From Mauremys mutica (Eukaryota > Chordata > Testudines > Geoemydidae), in assembly GCF_020497125.1 (NCBI RefSeq), contig NC_059081.1:57432768-57496767 (forward strand): a DNA stretch of 64,000 nucleotides, in the 5' to 3' direction. Positions 12,029-25,800 of this stretch are shown here, piece by piece. Numbering within the stretch: position 1 is the stretch's first letter; each line of letters begins with the position of its first letter. The notes beneath the pieces are model-generated. The model did not search any database. It was not told where the DNA came from and saw only the letters and a list, made by a program, of their open reading frames with translations. Both the position numbers and the translations under genes were made by a program.

Positions 12029-15000
12029 CTGAAAACGGACACATACTGTCAACACAGGACTGTGGCAAAGAAATCGCACCGATGCAAAATGCAACATCAG
12101 CCACTAGACAACACTGTTACAAACAGCACAGATTCGACACACCAACATGGCCTTATGTAGTGAGGTGCCCAGCCAGGTCAGTGTTCAGTAGTACTAACTA
12201 CAATATTAATCCAGGAATATTTCCTTAGCATGGCAACAGGTGAAAAAGCACATTGAAATAATCGGCTCATATCTGGTTTGGGAGACAAACCCCAGAGCTT
12301 TAGAAGACAGCTGACTCAGTTACCCTTGCATATTACGCGAGAGAGTGGGAGTAGTCCCTATCCACTTCACTTAAATGATTTACTGCCTCAGGACTTGGGA
12401 ATGCAGTCTCATTGCTGGAGCTGGCTAGCAGTCTCCATTCCAGGGACTTCAAGTACAGACTTCAAAGCTTGCTAAATAGTCTCTTCTAGTTATCCAAATG
12501 CTTCAGATTGCTCCTCGAGATCTTCAGGTAATCAGGGTTCCACTGCATACCCAAAGGAACTCTGTGTCGTTAAGTAACTGAGCCGTGGTGCACTTTTCTG
12601 CAGTCTCTTTCCATTGCACAGAAAGTTGAGAGACCTGCATGCAAAAGTGGATAGCATGCTATAGGCCTTCAGCCCTTCACTAATGCACTGACCATTTGTC
12701 AGTGCTTCAAACAGTGTACTTTGGACATAGGTACAGCTCATCTCAGGTAAACTCAACAGCTGCAAGTAGTGAAATAAAAAGTAAGGCCACCAGCTGTAGC
12801 CACAGTCAAGATAACAGTTGCCTAGCTCACCCGCTTGGTCCGGATGAGCTTGTGGTCCCTGAATTCTGTCAGCTGAGCCCGAAGAGTCAGGTCACTGTTC
12901 ACAAGGAAGGCCTCCCGACACCGCTGGTAGAAGTCTTGGAAAGATAGTCCTGGGTATGGAGAGGAGTTAAATAAATCAGGACAGCCAGCATCCAAAGCAG
13001 ATTCATGTGCTCTGGTACAGGGCAGAGTTACTTCCTCTCCTGCAGTCCTGAAGGATAGCTTGCACTGCTTACTCACTAGAAAACAGCATTACTGGGACAT
13101 GCAATTTGAGGAGCCCCCTTAAAGAGAGGAGGAAGGGATCTCCTGCTATTTCAGTTGCTCCTCTGATCAAATTCAGAACATACATCCTGACCATATTTAA
13201 TGCATTTGTCAACCACAGCTTTGTTCCACAGATACAGCCAAGCTAAAGGGATTTCAGGAATGGAAAGTGGCAGATCTGACAGTACAAGATCCTCCATTTG
13301 GTAAAGACAAACTTTCAGAGCACTCAAGTGCACAGCCCAGTGTGGGATTCTCTTTCACTACACAGCTCCTATATATTACTGTATCTTTATCTTTCTAGAT
13401 TAATACTATGCCATTTATTTGCAAATTGCAGAGCATTACAGACTAATCTGTAGGTATCATAGGGGGACAAGCCAGGACATAGATTAAGTGGCTTGACTAA
13501 GGTCATAGAACTTAAGATCAGAAGGGACCATTATGATCATCTAGTCTGACAGTGGCAGAAGCAGTAGCAGAACACAAGAGGTCTCGACTCCTTGTCTCCC
13601 CTAATCAATGGATGGCATGTGACAGTCAACTTCTTCCTTGGTTTTGTAACTCAGCCCCACGTGGAGGATTTCACTATCAGACTGGGTGACAGTAAGAAGA
13701 GATCCTCTGAACTCAGCCATTCATCTGATTTCACGTCACACACCAGAACATGTAGCCCAATGCACAGCACTGGTAGAGATGCTCGGTGCTAAACTCACAT
13801 TCAAAAGCCAGCAGTTTCAGTAAATCTGCTATGGCAACACATGCTAAAATGGGAGAACCCAGCTTCCACCTTGACTGAACTGCCAACGGTGCCACATCAG
13901 ACGAGAGAAGAAATGCCACGTGCATTCCTACATCAAACACCAGGTACCTGGGTAAGATGGGTTATCCTTGTTCTCCAGATGATACTGGGCCAGCAGTCTG
14001 AAAATCCCTCTGTGGAGGGAAAAAAAAAAAGAAAAAAAGAGGCCATTACAGAAATGTTAAACAATTTTTCTTGAAGAACAGAGTCTTGTGCGTACACAGC
14101 AGCTGGAGGAAGACTTGCTTTCCAAGAGCCATTCATTTCAAGTAGTCCCATTCCTCCATCATGTAAGGGCTACTGATCACTTGGAACCCAAGTTAAACAA
14201 TCAACTCGAAAAGTGTCAGAAAGGTGATTGTTCTACAGATAAAGCCCAAATTAAGTTATTGTTCCATAGAGCAGGGGTGGGCAAACTATGGCCCGCGGGC
14301 ACCCCTGTGGCACCGCGGGGCTAAAGCAGGCTCCCTGTCTACCCTGGCCCTGCACCGCTCCCGGAAGTGGCCGGCACCATGTCCTTGTGGCCCCAAGGGT
14401 AGAGGGTGGGGCAGAGGGCTTTGTACGCTGCCCTCGCCTGCAGACACCGCCCCCTGCAACTCCCATTGGCTGGGAACGGCAAGGTAAGCAGCACTGGGCT
14501 GGAGCCCGCACCTCGAACACCTCCTGCACCTTGCACCCCAACCCCCTGCCCTGAGCCCCCTGTCGTACCCCACACCCCTCCTGCATCCCAACCACCTACC
14601 CTGAGCCCCCTGCCACACCCCTCCTGCACCCCAACCCTCTGCAGAGCCCCCCCACACTCTGCACCCCAACCCCTGCCCCAGCCCTACATTCATGTCCCTG
14701 CATGCAATTTCCCCACCCAGATGTGGCCCTCGACCCAAAAAGTTTGCCCACCCCTGCCATAGAGCCCAAGAGAGAGGACTCAGGAGTACACTCATGTAGT
14801 CAACTAATTATTTTATTGTTGCCCACTACAAGCAAGAAATCAAAAATGGCAGGTCGTACTGCAATGCAAAGCAATTCTGTAGTTCATACACTGCATTGCA
14901 AAGCCAACCAATATGCTAGTCGTGGAACCTGCCCCTTTCATGCAGTGAGCAATATTCACTATGAGTTACAGAAATAACAAGCTTGACTTTCTTAGTCAAA

Positions 15001-18000
15001 TAAGATGCTAACACTGAAGTCATTTAATTATTCTCTTTTTCCCTGCAGGTTTTCAGATTAAAACTTTGAATTTGTATTTTAAAGGAGTCTGAGCTGGATT
15101 TAAGGTGAAAAGTCTTAGATGTTACCATACCCCCATCCAAGGGATGGCTGCCAAGCCACACACAGGCTCCTCCATGGACAAAAGCAAGCTGTCCAGTATT
15201 GTTAGAAACAGACTGACTGTAGCCACACACTATGTGAAAATGCAGCAGGAAATGCTATAGAAATTGAGATTGAGTTGTGTCTGTGTGGTGATAGAAGCAC
15301 CAATACAGCAAGCCAGATCCTCCATTTTTTATTTGTATGGCAAGATTCTTGGTTGTTAGAATGAAAGGTCTATTAAACCACCCCAGCATACTAGCTATCT
15401 ATTTTCTCTAGTGCTGTACACATCAGTGGCTCCTATACTATGGTCCATAGACTACTAATGGTCCATGGTGAACTGGCTGGTGTCTTGGTGAGGGCTCTAC
15501 ACGTCTCCAGCTGCTAAACGGCATGGAAAGCAGCTGCAGATAGGCATGTTCCCAAAGCTGCAGTTGCTTACATGGAAAAGTAACAGCTGCCAAAGGAACA
15601 TTCTGCAATACTGAATGGGCAGGGAGACGCTCTGCAAGATAATCTTGCTTTAAGAGCTGTCACCTTGCTCCTTCACCAGAGGGCACATTTCACTGACTCA
15701 GAAAGAAGTGCTGAGAGAGTGGGTGGAGCTTCCCCCAACTCTTCACCCATCAATGACTCACTAAGCAGTCTGAAGAGGGGCACTTAGCAGATCACAAAAT
15801 CCAAGTCCTTGTGTAGCCAGACTGTGCTGGCACTGCAATATTTTGCATTCTAAACTTCCTCCAGCTAGACAGAGATCCATGCTGCTGAGAGACAGCCAAT
15901 GGGGACCTTGCTTTCCAATTATGAGAAAAGAAGTGAGAAAGGACAGCATGTGGTTAAGGAACTGGACTGGGACTCAGGAGATCAGGGTTCAGTTCAAGCT
16001 TAATGACACCAGGCAAGTCACCAGGCAAGTCTTAATGACACCAGGCAAGTCACTTAATCACTCCATGTCTCAGTTCCCCATATGTAGAGTCCTGCGCGGA
16101 TATAAGTCAGTATCTGCGGAACCGCAACAGTGAAAGGAGCAGAACGTGGGGTTGTCGCTCCCAGGAGTCAGCACCCCGCGCTGGCAGCTCCTCCAGCACT
16201 GCTGTACTGCCTGCAGCCCCGCCCCCAGCCCCGCCCTGCCCCCTCCACACAGCTGTCTGTCTCTCCTGTCCGAGGATGTGCGTGCCGCTTGCACACAAGA
16301 GCGCAACCAGGCACAGCTGCCTGTGAGCCTGGTGCCCACCCCAGTGGGCACAACTTGGGGAGGTACAGACGCACTGGAGGAGCTGCCGACATGGGGCACT
16401 GGCTCCTGGGAGCAGTACCCATGTTCTGCTCCTTTTGCTGCTGTGGTTCCTGCGAGAGCCCTGAGTTTCTGCGGATACCGGTTTATATCCACGGATATAA
16501 ATTTGTATCCACACAGGGCTCTACCCATATGGAAACTGGGGATGGGAGCCCTGTCTCTCTCTCACCCTTTTTGTCTCTTATCTATATAGAATGTAAGATC
16601 TTTGTGACTGAGACTGTCTCTTACTACATGTACACACAGTACCTAACACAATCTTAACTGGGGCTTCTAGCTGCTAGAACGATAATGTGATAGGATCTTA
16701 CCTTGCATTGGGGGTGAGGCTGTGCAAGACATGCGTTAGGGAGCTCAGAGCCAGAGACCCAGATTGCTGCACTAACAGCGAGTTCTCATAGGAAGTTTCT
16801 TCCAGGTAGGGACTAAAAGTGGTTGTTTCATACCAGAGCCAGTTATAGAGGCTTTGTTTTGCCTGATCCCACACTAGATACACACACACAAAAAGGAAGA
16901 AAAAGGACAGACAGGGTTGCAGATTTAGCTTCTCCCAGTCATACAATATAAACCATCTTAGTGCAGCAGCACCACCTTAGAGCAGTGGTCCTCAGCCTTT
17001 CCAGACTACTGTACCCCTGAAGCCCAAGTCCTGCTGCATGGGGCTGAAGCATGTAACTTGGCTTCACGGGGGCCCTGGGGTGTGGGGCCCTGGGCAACTG
17101 CCCTGCTTGCTACCCCCTAACACCAGTCCTGCACTTGCAACCTCTCTAAATCCATCCCGTGACCCCTGATCTAGACAAACTGACATATTCCCTGGAAGAC
17201 CTGTGTACCCCTGTGACATACCCCTGGTTGAGAACCACTGCCTTAGCGAATTCTCACTTACATAGAGCAGTATTATTTACCCAGCCATTTACACTCAGAG
17301 TGAAACGTTCCCTGCACCAAAGAATTTACATGCACACTGCACACATCCCCTTTTCCATTCCACTTTCAGATAGCACCAGTCTGAACAACATGGTGTTCGA
17401 ACCAGTGGTTCAGCGAAGTGTCAGTACTCTATAGATAATCTGACAGTGATTGGCAGCTATAGTCGTATGTTTGTACAGCCCCATGGGCACTGGGGCCCCC
17501 ACCCTGACCATGGCCTCCAGGTGCTAATAGAAAGCTACCTGTACATTATGCACCCACGGGGCAGAGATAAGGCCATGCACGCAATACACAGAGAGCATTT
17601 AACAATCCCAGAAGGGTGGTTTTTCTGGAAGCACAGTGGAGGAGACCAAGGCCCTGGGACTCACTGAGTGGAGCATTGATGTGATCGATGGAGGCGATGA
17701 GGTGGATGTTGGGCAGGGATGCTAACTGTGCAAGAATTTGCTGGCTTTTGTCTCCTCTCAACATCTTGCTGTCCAGGTTATGGATGAGGAGATAGAGCTC
17801 CAAGGAAGAATCTACAAAGGGGGGAAAAAAACAGCAGGGGAACAGTCACACTAAGGAGCTGCACTAAGAGTGAAGAGATTCCTCGTTCTCACTGTGGTTT
17901 GAGTGTAAGCCAGTCCTGTCAAATCCCCTATGCACGTCCATCCAGCACTCCAGTGTCAGAGGACTTTGCCTTTCAGCCTGTATTTCAGGGCATCTGAAAT

Positions 18001-19784
18001 ATTTTATACAAGCTCTTTCCACTGTAGCTCTTGCCACCACTGCAGCTTTCCTTTCATAACCCCCTTTTGCTTGCTCATAACCTGTCCAGAAGTTTCTCAT
18101 TTGGGCTGAAGCTTTCTATGCCTTTAGTTCTGAGCCTCTACACCAGTGCGGGTCGCGGCCCAGTACTGGCTCACAGAACGGAAGGCACTAGGTCGCGGCA
18201 GCACTGGTCAGCACCGCCAACCAGGCCATTAAAAGTCCCATCGGTGGTGCTGCCCAGCTGGTGCCTACCTGTTCTGACACCGCGCTATGCCCCAGGAGGG
18301 GCCAGCAGCAGGTGCAGCTCCTGGGGGTGGGGGGCGCCACAGGGCTCCGCATACTGCCCCTACCCAAGCACTGGCTCCACACTCCCATTGGCCAGGAACC
18401 AGCCAATGGAAGCTGGGGGGGGGGGGCAGTGCCTGTGGGTGAGAGCCACACAGAGCTGGACCTACTGCTGGCCGCTTCCAGGGAGTGGCACGGTCCGCAG
18501 TGCCAGGACAGGCAGGAAGCCTGCCTTAGCATCCCCACTGTGCCGTTGACTGGGAGCCACCCGAGATAAGCCTGCCTCTCAATCCCCTGCCCCAGCCCTG
18601 AGCTCCCCCAAAACCCAGAGCCCCTTCCTGCACCCCAAACCCCTCATCCCCAGCCCCACCCGAGCCTGCACCCCCCGTCCCAGAGCCCTGACCCCCTCTT
18701 GCACCCCAATCCCCTGCCCCAGCCCAGAGCCCCCTCCCACACCCTGAACCCCTCATTTCCAGCCCCACCCCACAGCCCTCACCCCTGCACCCCAACCCTC
18801 CGCCCCAGCCCAGAGCCGCCCCCCCCAACCCCTCATCCCCAGCTCCATGGGGTCACGGGCGTCAAAAATTTTCTTCAACTGGGTCGCCAGAAAAAAAAAA
18901 AAAAGTTTGAAAACCACTGCTCTAGACAATATGGATTTATTTTAGGAGCAGGGTTTAAATACAGATCTGTTCTGCCACTTTTGAATTATGTAAGTAAGAG
19001 ACCAAATAAAACCCTCAAACAGAGGATCTGATCCAAAGCCCACTGACTTGAACAGAAATCTCTCTCAACATGCCTTTAAGGAGCTCTGCATGGGTCTCTC
19101 TACACAGCAGCTAGGAGATGTAATTCCCAGCGCAGGTAGCGGTGCCCGTGCTAACCTGAGCAGAGCAGTGTGGCAGCGGTGGGCAGCTAGCCTGAGCAGC
19201 CAAGTACCATCATGCCCAAGCTCCTAGGTACGTGCGCCAGGGGCTAGCCCTGGCTGCCACACAAACTATTTTTAGGTGCTAGCTTGAGCAAAGCTAGGGC
19301 CTGTACAGCTACCCAAGCTGGGAATTGCATCTCCCAGCTGCTGCACAGATGTACTCTAAGACGTATTGACACAGAATGCAAATGAGTGAAATGGGTGATC
19401 TTTAAAAGTTCAAACTTGGCCTGTTGCTGCTAAAGCTCCCAAAGAAACAGCTGCTTGGAGAGCCCAGTAAACTCCCTGACAAGCCATTAGCCAATTATAA
19501 ATTCTGTTTTGTGCAGAAATCAAGTAGCTACTCAACTGCCCATAGCCCTGGGTTTTCCACAGGGAGACAGCTAGAGTTTAGCACCTGTGATGCTGCATAA
19601 GAACAGCTACAACTGGGGGACTGCCTCCAGCCAGCCAACCTTTCCCCTACCCACTCTCTGTAGGAAAGCACAAAGACAGATGAAGGATGAACATTTGAGG
19701 GAAAAAAAAAAAAGAAGAGTTAAGGCTCCAATGGCAACATCATATATGCACAGATGTAGACACACAAAATTTAGCCACTGGAAC

Positions 19785-19815
<31 letters not shown>

Positions 19816-22800
19816 CCCTATACTGTTACATATGGAACTCAGCAAGCGCTCTGTATATATGACATGACCCATTTAACATTGCTTTTAGAACCTGAATTCC
19901 CACGTCCTACTCTGTTTGCTCAAAAGAGCCATCAACAACAGAGGGGTCTGCATACATTAAGTTACATCGCTAGTCCCTTTCAGTCCATTAGACCTTGTAC
20001 ATTCGAAGCTCAATCCAATGTCCATTGAAGTCTATGGCAAGCCTCTTAGGCCAAGGTTTTCAAAGGAGCCTAAGGGAGTTCAGCCCCCTACTCCCATTAA
20101 ATTTCAGTGGTATTTGGGCATCTGGGCTCTTTTAGGCTCTTGAAATTTTCACCTCTTAGCGTCAATGGGTATTGTTCAGGCCCTCAGGCAACCAGTAAGA
20201 ACCTCCTTCTCCCATCCACCCCCATACAAAAAGCTTAGGTTTTACCCTTATTCTGTTCTATCAATGAACTTACAGCTGAGGAGAAATATGGCACAAACCC
20301 CTCCAATTAACCAAGTGAAGAGACTAAGCACTCAGTAGAGCAGACATGAGGCTCTCAGGCTCATTGTCAGAATGCTCATTTTCTCACTTTTCCTTGGCAA
20401 TGTGTCCAAGCTAACAAGCTGAAACTGAGGAAAGGGAATGCTGTATTTCCAGGTACTCAAGACACCTTCACACATTTCACAACCAAGAAGCCAAAACCCT
20501 GGTGCACTTACGCATCTATTCAGAGAACTACGTATATTTTCCATGAAGGCCACAAAATCACAAGACAGGAAACAGAACAGCAAGAGTCAACACAAAGATT
20601 GCAATTGAGCAAGTGGGAAGTATATGTGATTTCAAGGAAAACACCAGACTTGCACAAGCTTTTCCAAGATCAGAGAGAGTCTAAGCTTTAGGGCATCTGC
20701 TCAGTCTCTTTACCTTCTTTAAATCTTTTCATGATCAAGTCTAACTGATCCAGAGGGCTGCGGAAAGTCCCCACGTGATCCAGCACCTCCTCTGTTATGG
20801 AGTTCAGAATCTGGAACAGAAAAATGCAAGATCATCATCATCCTGAGGGACTTCTGATAACTATGGGCTTAACACCGAATCTAAGAGTTGGGCCTTAGCT
20901 AACACCAAGGATCTTCACCAATTCCAGCCATCTGTGGCCAGTTCCCAGCATAGCTTCACATGGTGCAAACCCCTAGGGTAGTCAAGGTAAGTCATGATTT
21001 TCTCCAGTTTCAAGCAGAAGTAAATTGTATTGGAGTATGTTGCATATTATGGGATACCTCATCTATACTAGGGAGTTCGCACTAGTTCAGGTACACCAAT
21101 CCCCAGCGTGGTCAAAGTTTCTTTAAACTCAAGGAGAAGGGAGAATGGGGAATGCTATTCATTGAGGAGTCTGTGTTTAGAGACTGGGAAAGCTTCCTGT
21201 AGACTACACTAAACATTTTGTATTGGAAGATTTTAGTGGCTGCAGATAACAACCAGCAACTTAAAAACCTCACAAGCTTTGTCACACTTACTGATCTCAC
21301 AGTGATGCTGGGGAAGAAGCCATTGACAACAAGGTGAACAGAATCCTGGAGCAGAGAGGTACGAAACTTCTCCAACAGATCTCTCTTTGAGCCCAGTCCA
21401 TAAAGCACAATACTGAACCCCAGGCTGCAGCGAAGAGAGCAGATTAAAGGAATCAAAATGACAGGTCCTTTTAGAATCTCACATCTGTGTTTCCATTACA
21501 TGAAACAATCCGATTCCCCTCTCCTCCTATAATCTTACAATTCTAAAGAGTCAATCAAGTCCAGGGTACTTCAGCTTGCAGCCAGCCAGTCCCTCAGTTT
21601 GTAGGGGGTTTGAGATGAGTGGGTACGGTGGTTCCATGTAACTAACAGGAGTATTTATCAGCATGCTCAAGACCTGGGAATTTGCTGTCCTCACACGAAA
21701 GGGACACTTGTCTGAAGACTATCAGGTCCTCTGAAACAATGCAGACTAACATGGAAATTGCTCACAAAGCCACTGTATAGGCCCCTCCACCAAGCTATTC
21801 AGGCACAGTACATTCAGCTTTTCCCATGAATCACAGCAGTCATGAGACAACAAATGGAAGCCTACCAGTTGCTTCTGATGTGTCTTTTCTAGTCAGGTCA
21901 AAGGTCAAGATTTCAAAATCAAAACATGCTATTCTAGTACTTGTGGTTTAACCTTTAACTATCCAGTACAGCCAGAGACAGGCAGATACAAGGATGCTTT
22001 AGGACACTGCAGATCACTGACCTCTTACGAGGAGAGGCACAGCGTCTAATGCTCAAAGGAAGAATGATGTGTCAACAAAAGAGGGAAGAGTGGGCCAGAT
22101 CCCAAGGTGCTGTGGGCAAACAACTCCCATTAACTTCAATGCAAGCACATGAGACCTCTCTGGATTTGGCTCAACGAAAATATTTATTGTAAACCTATGT
22201 TGCTCTTACTCCCCACACATACCATCTGCCACTCCCCACCTGCTTCCTCTGCCTCACCAGCCTGCCATCTTTCTCACACTATCCCATATGCTCGGGACTG
22301 TCCCATGAACCATGACACTGCAATTTCCTCCTTGCACCACACTCCTTTCGCAAAGCCTTCTAGCACTGATGTCCTCCCATACATCTGCACCTGCCCTCCT
22401 CTGAGCTACTAGCCTCTGTATCCTTTGTCCCTGTTAGAATCGAATCCTCTAGAGGCAGAGACCTTGTCTTCTGTAAAGCACCATGGAATCTTATAGCTCT
22501 ATAAGCAACACCCAGTATTAAATACACCTCTACCCCGATATAGCGGTGTCCTCAGGAGCCAAAAAAATCTTACCGCGTTATAGGTGAAACCGCGTTATAC
22601 TGAACTTGCTTTGATCCGCTAGAGTGCGCAGCCCCCTCCCCGGAGCGCTGCTTTACCACGTTATATCCAAATTCGTGTTAGATCGGGTTGCGTTATATAG
22701 GTGTAGAGGTGTATAATGGAAGTGTGCCCTCAAACCCGCTTTCTCTCACACAAATTGACACAGAATTCCAGCTCCTACAGTCCTCAACAGACTCGGCACT

Positions 22801-25800
22801 TTTCTTCTCGCATCTAACTATTAGATCCCTCACGCTAAGAAAGCTCACTATTACACCACTGAAGAAAACCAGATTCTATGAGAAGTGGTATTGGCGATTT
22901 GCTAACCAACCTGTATGCTCTAAACGGTCTCTCCCCCTTTCCTCGTATACTCGACTGTTTATAAAACATACCAATGAGCACTTACTGCTCCCATCAACTG
23001 GGGACACTCTACACCTCTAAAAACCCCGGCTGTTCAGCTCATAAAGAGTAAATTTTGCACAACTTGTCTCAAGAGATGCATTACCCAGACTGCGCCCTAA
23101 GAAATTACCCTTGCTTATCCTGCAACCTCAGCCCTAATTCAGTCAGTGAATCATTCCATTGCTCATCTGTGGGACAATGATTTAAATTAGCAGAGGCTTT
23201 CCTGATGGTATGTTGGGGACTAATGTTCACTGAATCTTCTTAGAGGAATCCATAGATACTTACTGTAACTGCAGCATCCATTTGGAAAACAAGGATTCAT
23301 GCTGTTGGTTTAGTTCCTTCAGTTCAGCAGTGAAGGCAGGGGGAGCCTTGTTCAGGAGGACAAGCAGGGTTTGCTGTGTTTAGAAGGGGAGAATAGGACA
23401 GTCATACAGGGTTTAGGGTTGAAGACAATGACTAAACAGGTGTCTAAATGTGTGCCTGGAGTGTGTGACTGAACCCTTATAAACACTGCACTTCTCCAGC
23501 ACCTTCCCTTCAAAGATCAGAATGCTTTACCGGTATTAAACAAACTGCAATACTCCAGTGGGAACAATTAGCCCAGGTTTGCTGATGGGGAAGTCAAATG
23601 ACTTGCCCACTTTTACACAGAAACCTGTGGCCGATCTGAGAACAGGATCAAGGCTGATGCTCAGGCCTGTGTCTTGGTCACCCCATTCTGCCTCACCTTG
23701 CAGCATCTGGGCATATTGCTACTGAGACAATGGCACATTCACAGCTCCTTCTGCACCAGCAGCTGGATTTTCTCCGCTAAGCATGCTCTGCCAATAATGG
23801 ATGCACCAAACCAGAGACAACCCCATTAGCAATGGGCAAGACCAGGGTGCCCATCAATGTGGTTTGCGTTAGTTCAGTTGAGTCAGTCACTAAAGGGTTA
23901 AAGGCCATGAGGTATTATGTTTAAAGAGAAGACTCCAGAGTATTAGAAAACAAATAGGAAAGAATTTACCTGCAGATCAAAACTAGCCTCACCAGAGAAA
24001 GTGCTATGAGAAATGTTATTACAAATCTGGAGGGCTAGTTCAGGCTTTTAAAAGACATGCCAGAGTCCTGATGTGTAAGCTAGCAGCGCTACTTATAATG
24101 TTGGCAACAAAATTGGAACTGCTGTAGCATGAGACCTATGCAGGCTTCAAATTCTCCAATTAATGCATTCACTTCCCACCCCCATGTGGCAGAAGAGAGT
24201 TTACTCTGGAGAGAAAACAGAAGGGAACTGTGCTATTTCGAATAAACATAAAGCTTTCAGAGCATCAAGCTGCCCATTAGTCCCTTTGATATCAGCAGAA
24301 GATTTAAAACTGCACGTCTGGATTTCCCAATACACAGGAGTGTCCAATTTAACTACTTGGAATCCACCAGAGTTCTCCCTGGGTAATGCATTATGCAGAA
24401 TCCAGGCAGCAGCCAGTAGGTAATCTGAATGCATGTGTTTTGGTAACATGGAGTTAAACCAATAACCCCCGACACAAAAATCTTATGTATTCACCAAGCA
24501 GACAGCAGGCACCAGTACATGTTTCTCTGAGTCCCTGTTCCGGAGGGGCCACCTCTAGGGACAAGGGGATCATTCACTCTCCGTGATACATTCATCCATA
24601 GCCTCTCCATAGGGAGTGTCAACAAGTGGTCCATTTAATTTTTTTTTAAAAGCCACCAGAGTTAGATGTCTACTGGGAACCAGACTGGGACAACACTCCC
24701 TTTCACACATATACAGAGGCCACTGAATAGCTGTCAGATAGTAATGCTTCGGGCTGCCCCCAACCTGGGTGGGATTTGAACTGCAAACCCAGAGCTGAAA
24801 TCTTCCCCCACACCATTAATACTCCCCTCAGTTCATCTGGGGGAATAGATGGGTTTTTACTTTTAACAAATTTGTTCACAAAAGCCAGACTTCATTGCTG
24901 CCTGGATTGGTAGCAGACTTCATCGCTGCCCTCCATTCGTATCATCCCTTTCTACCTCCTCTGCATTCTGAATTCTAGCGATTGCAATGTTCAACCGACA
25001 TATTAGCCAGCATCTACTACACACTTCCATCCCCCCCCGTTGCTACCACTTTCTCAGCCCCAATGGTGGGAGCGCTAGAGCAGAGAAGGCGATAGCAGTT
25101 TAACCACCCTGTCCCCTGACCCTACTCAGAGCAGCTGTACATCACATAATAGTTCAAACACCAATGTACTGTTGGCACACTGTCTACACTAAGGCTCCTG
25201 ATCTCTCTAGTACAGCTGAACTGGTGGTAGCAAAGGGGGGAATTTCAGGGGGGAAAAAAATCCACCACAGACAAGACCTTCCATTATGAAGGTGGTTTCA
25301 TCTGCTGCAACTTTACCTGATCCAGCTTTCTTTTCTGCAGCTTCTGAAGGGTTCGATCGGAGGTTAGAACTTTGGAACTACTGTGTGCCTCAAAGTATTC
25401 TTCCACCAGGTTGCTCTGAAAAGGCAGAGTGAAAGGTCAGTCTCAGGCAGGTTCTGTGGACTCGCTCTCTCCATGCCCCCACCCAAGGCTCAAATTGCTG
25501 TGTTAGGATGCCACTTCACAGCCACACCCACTCCTCAGTTCAGAGGGGACGGGGGTTGAGGAGAAAACCTAAAGCAGAGATGCCAACCTTGTTCTCAGAC
25601 TTTTAGAAATGTTTATGAAAAAGATTTGAGAGGACTTAGGGAGGCTGCTTTGACGTCTCTCCCCCGGACCCATCTGTTGCTGAGGGGGAGGGGCTGAAAC
25701 CCTACCCCCAAACAGGGACACAGAGCATAGGAAAGCTGCCCTCATATGCCACCTACGGCCCTTAATTCCTTGGCCAATGCTAGGTCTGGACCTCCTCTCC

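Noticed and set aside
14251..14795. Minus-strand frame of 169 codons
   Set aside because: It lies inside the hAT MITE at 14272-14756 and its C-rich filler, and shows no transposase motif.
15424..15740. hAT-like left end CAGTGGCTCCTATACTATGG
   Set aside because: No matching right end or target duplication was found, so it is not annotated as an element.
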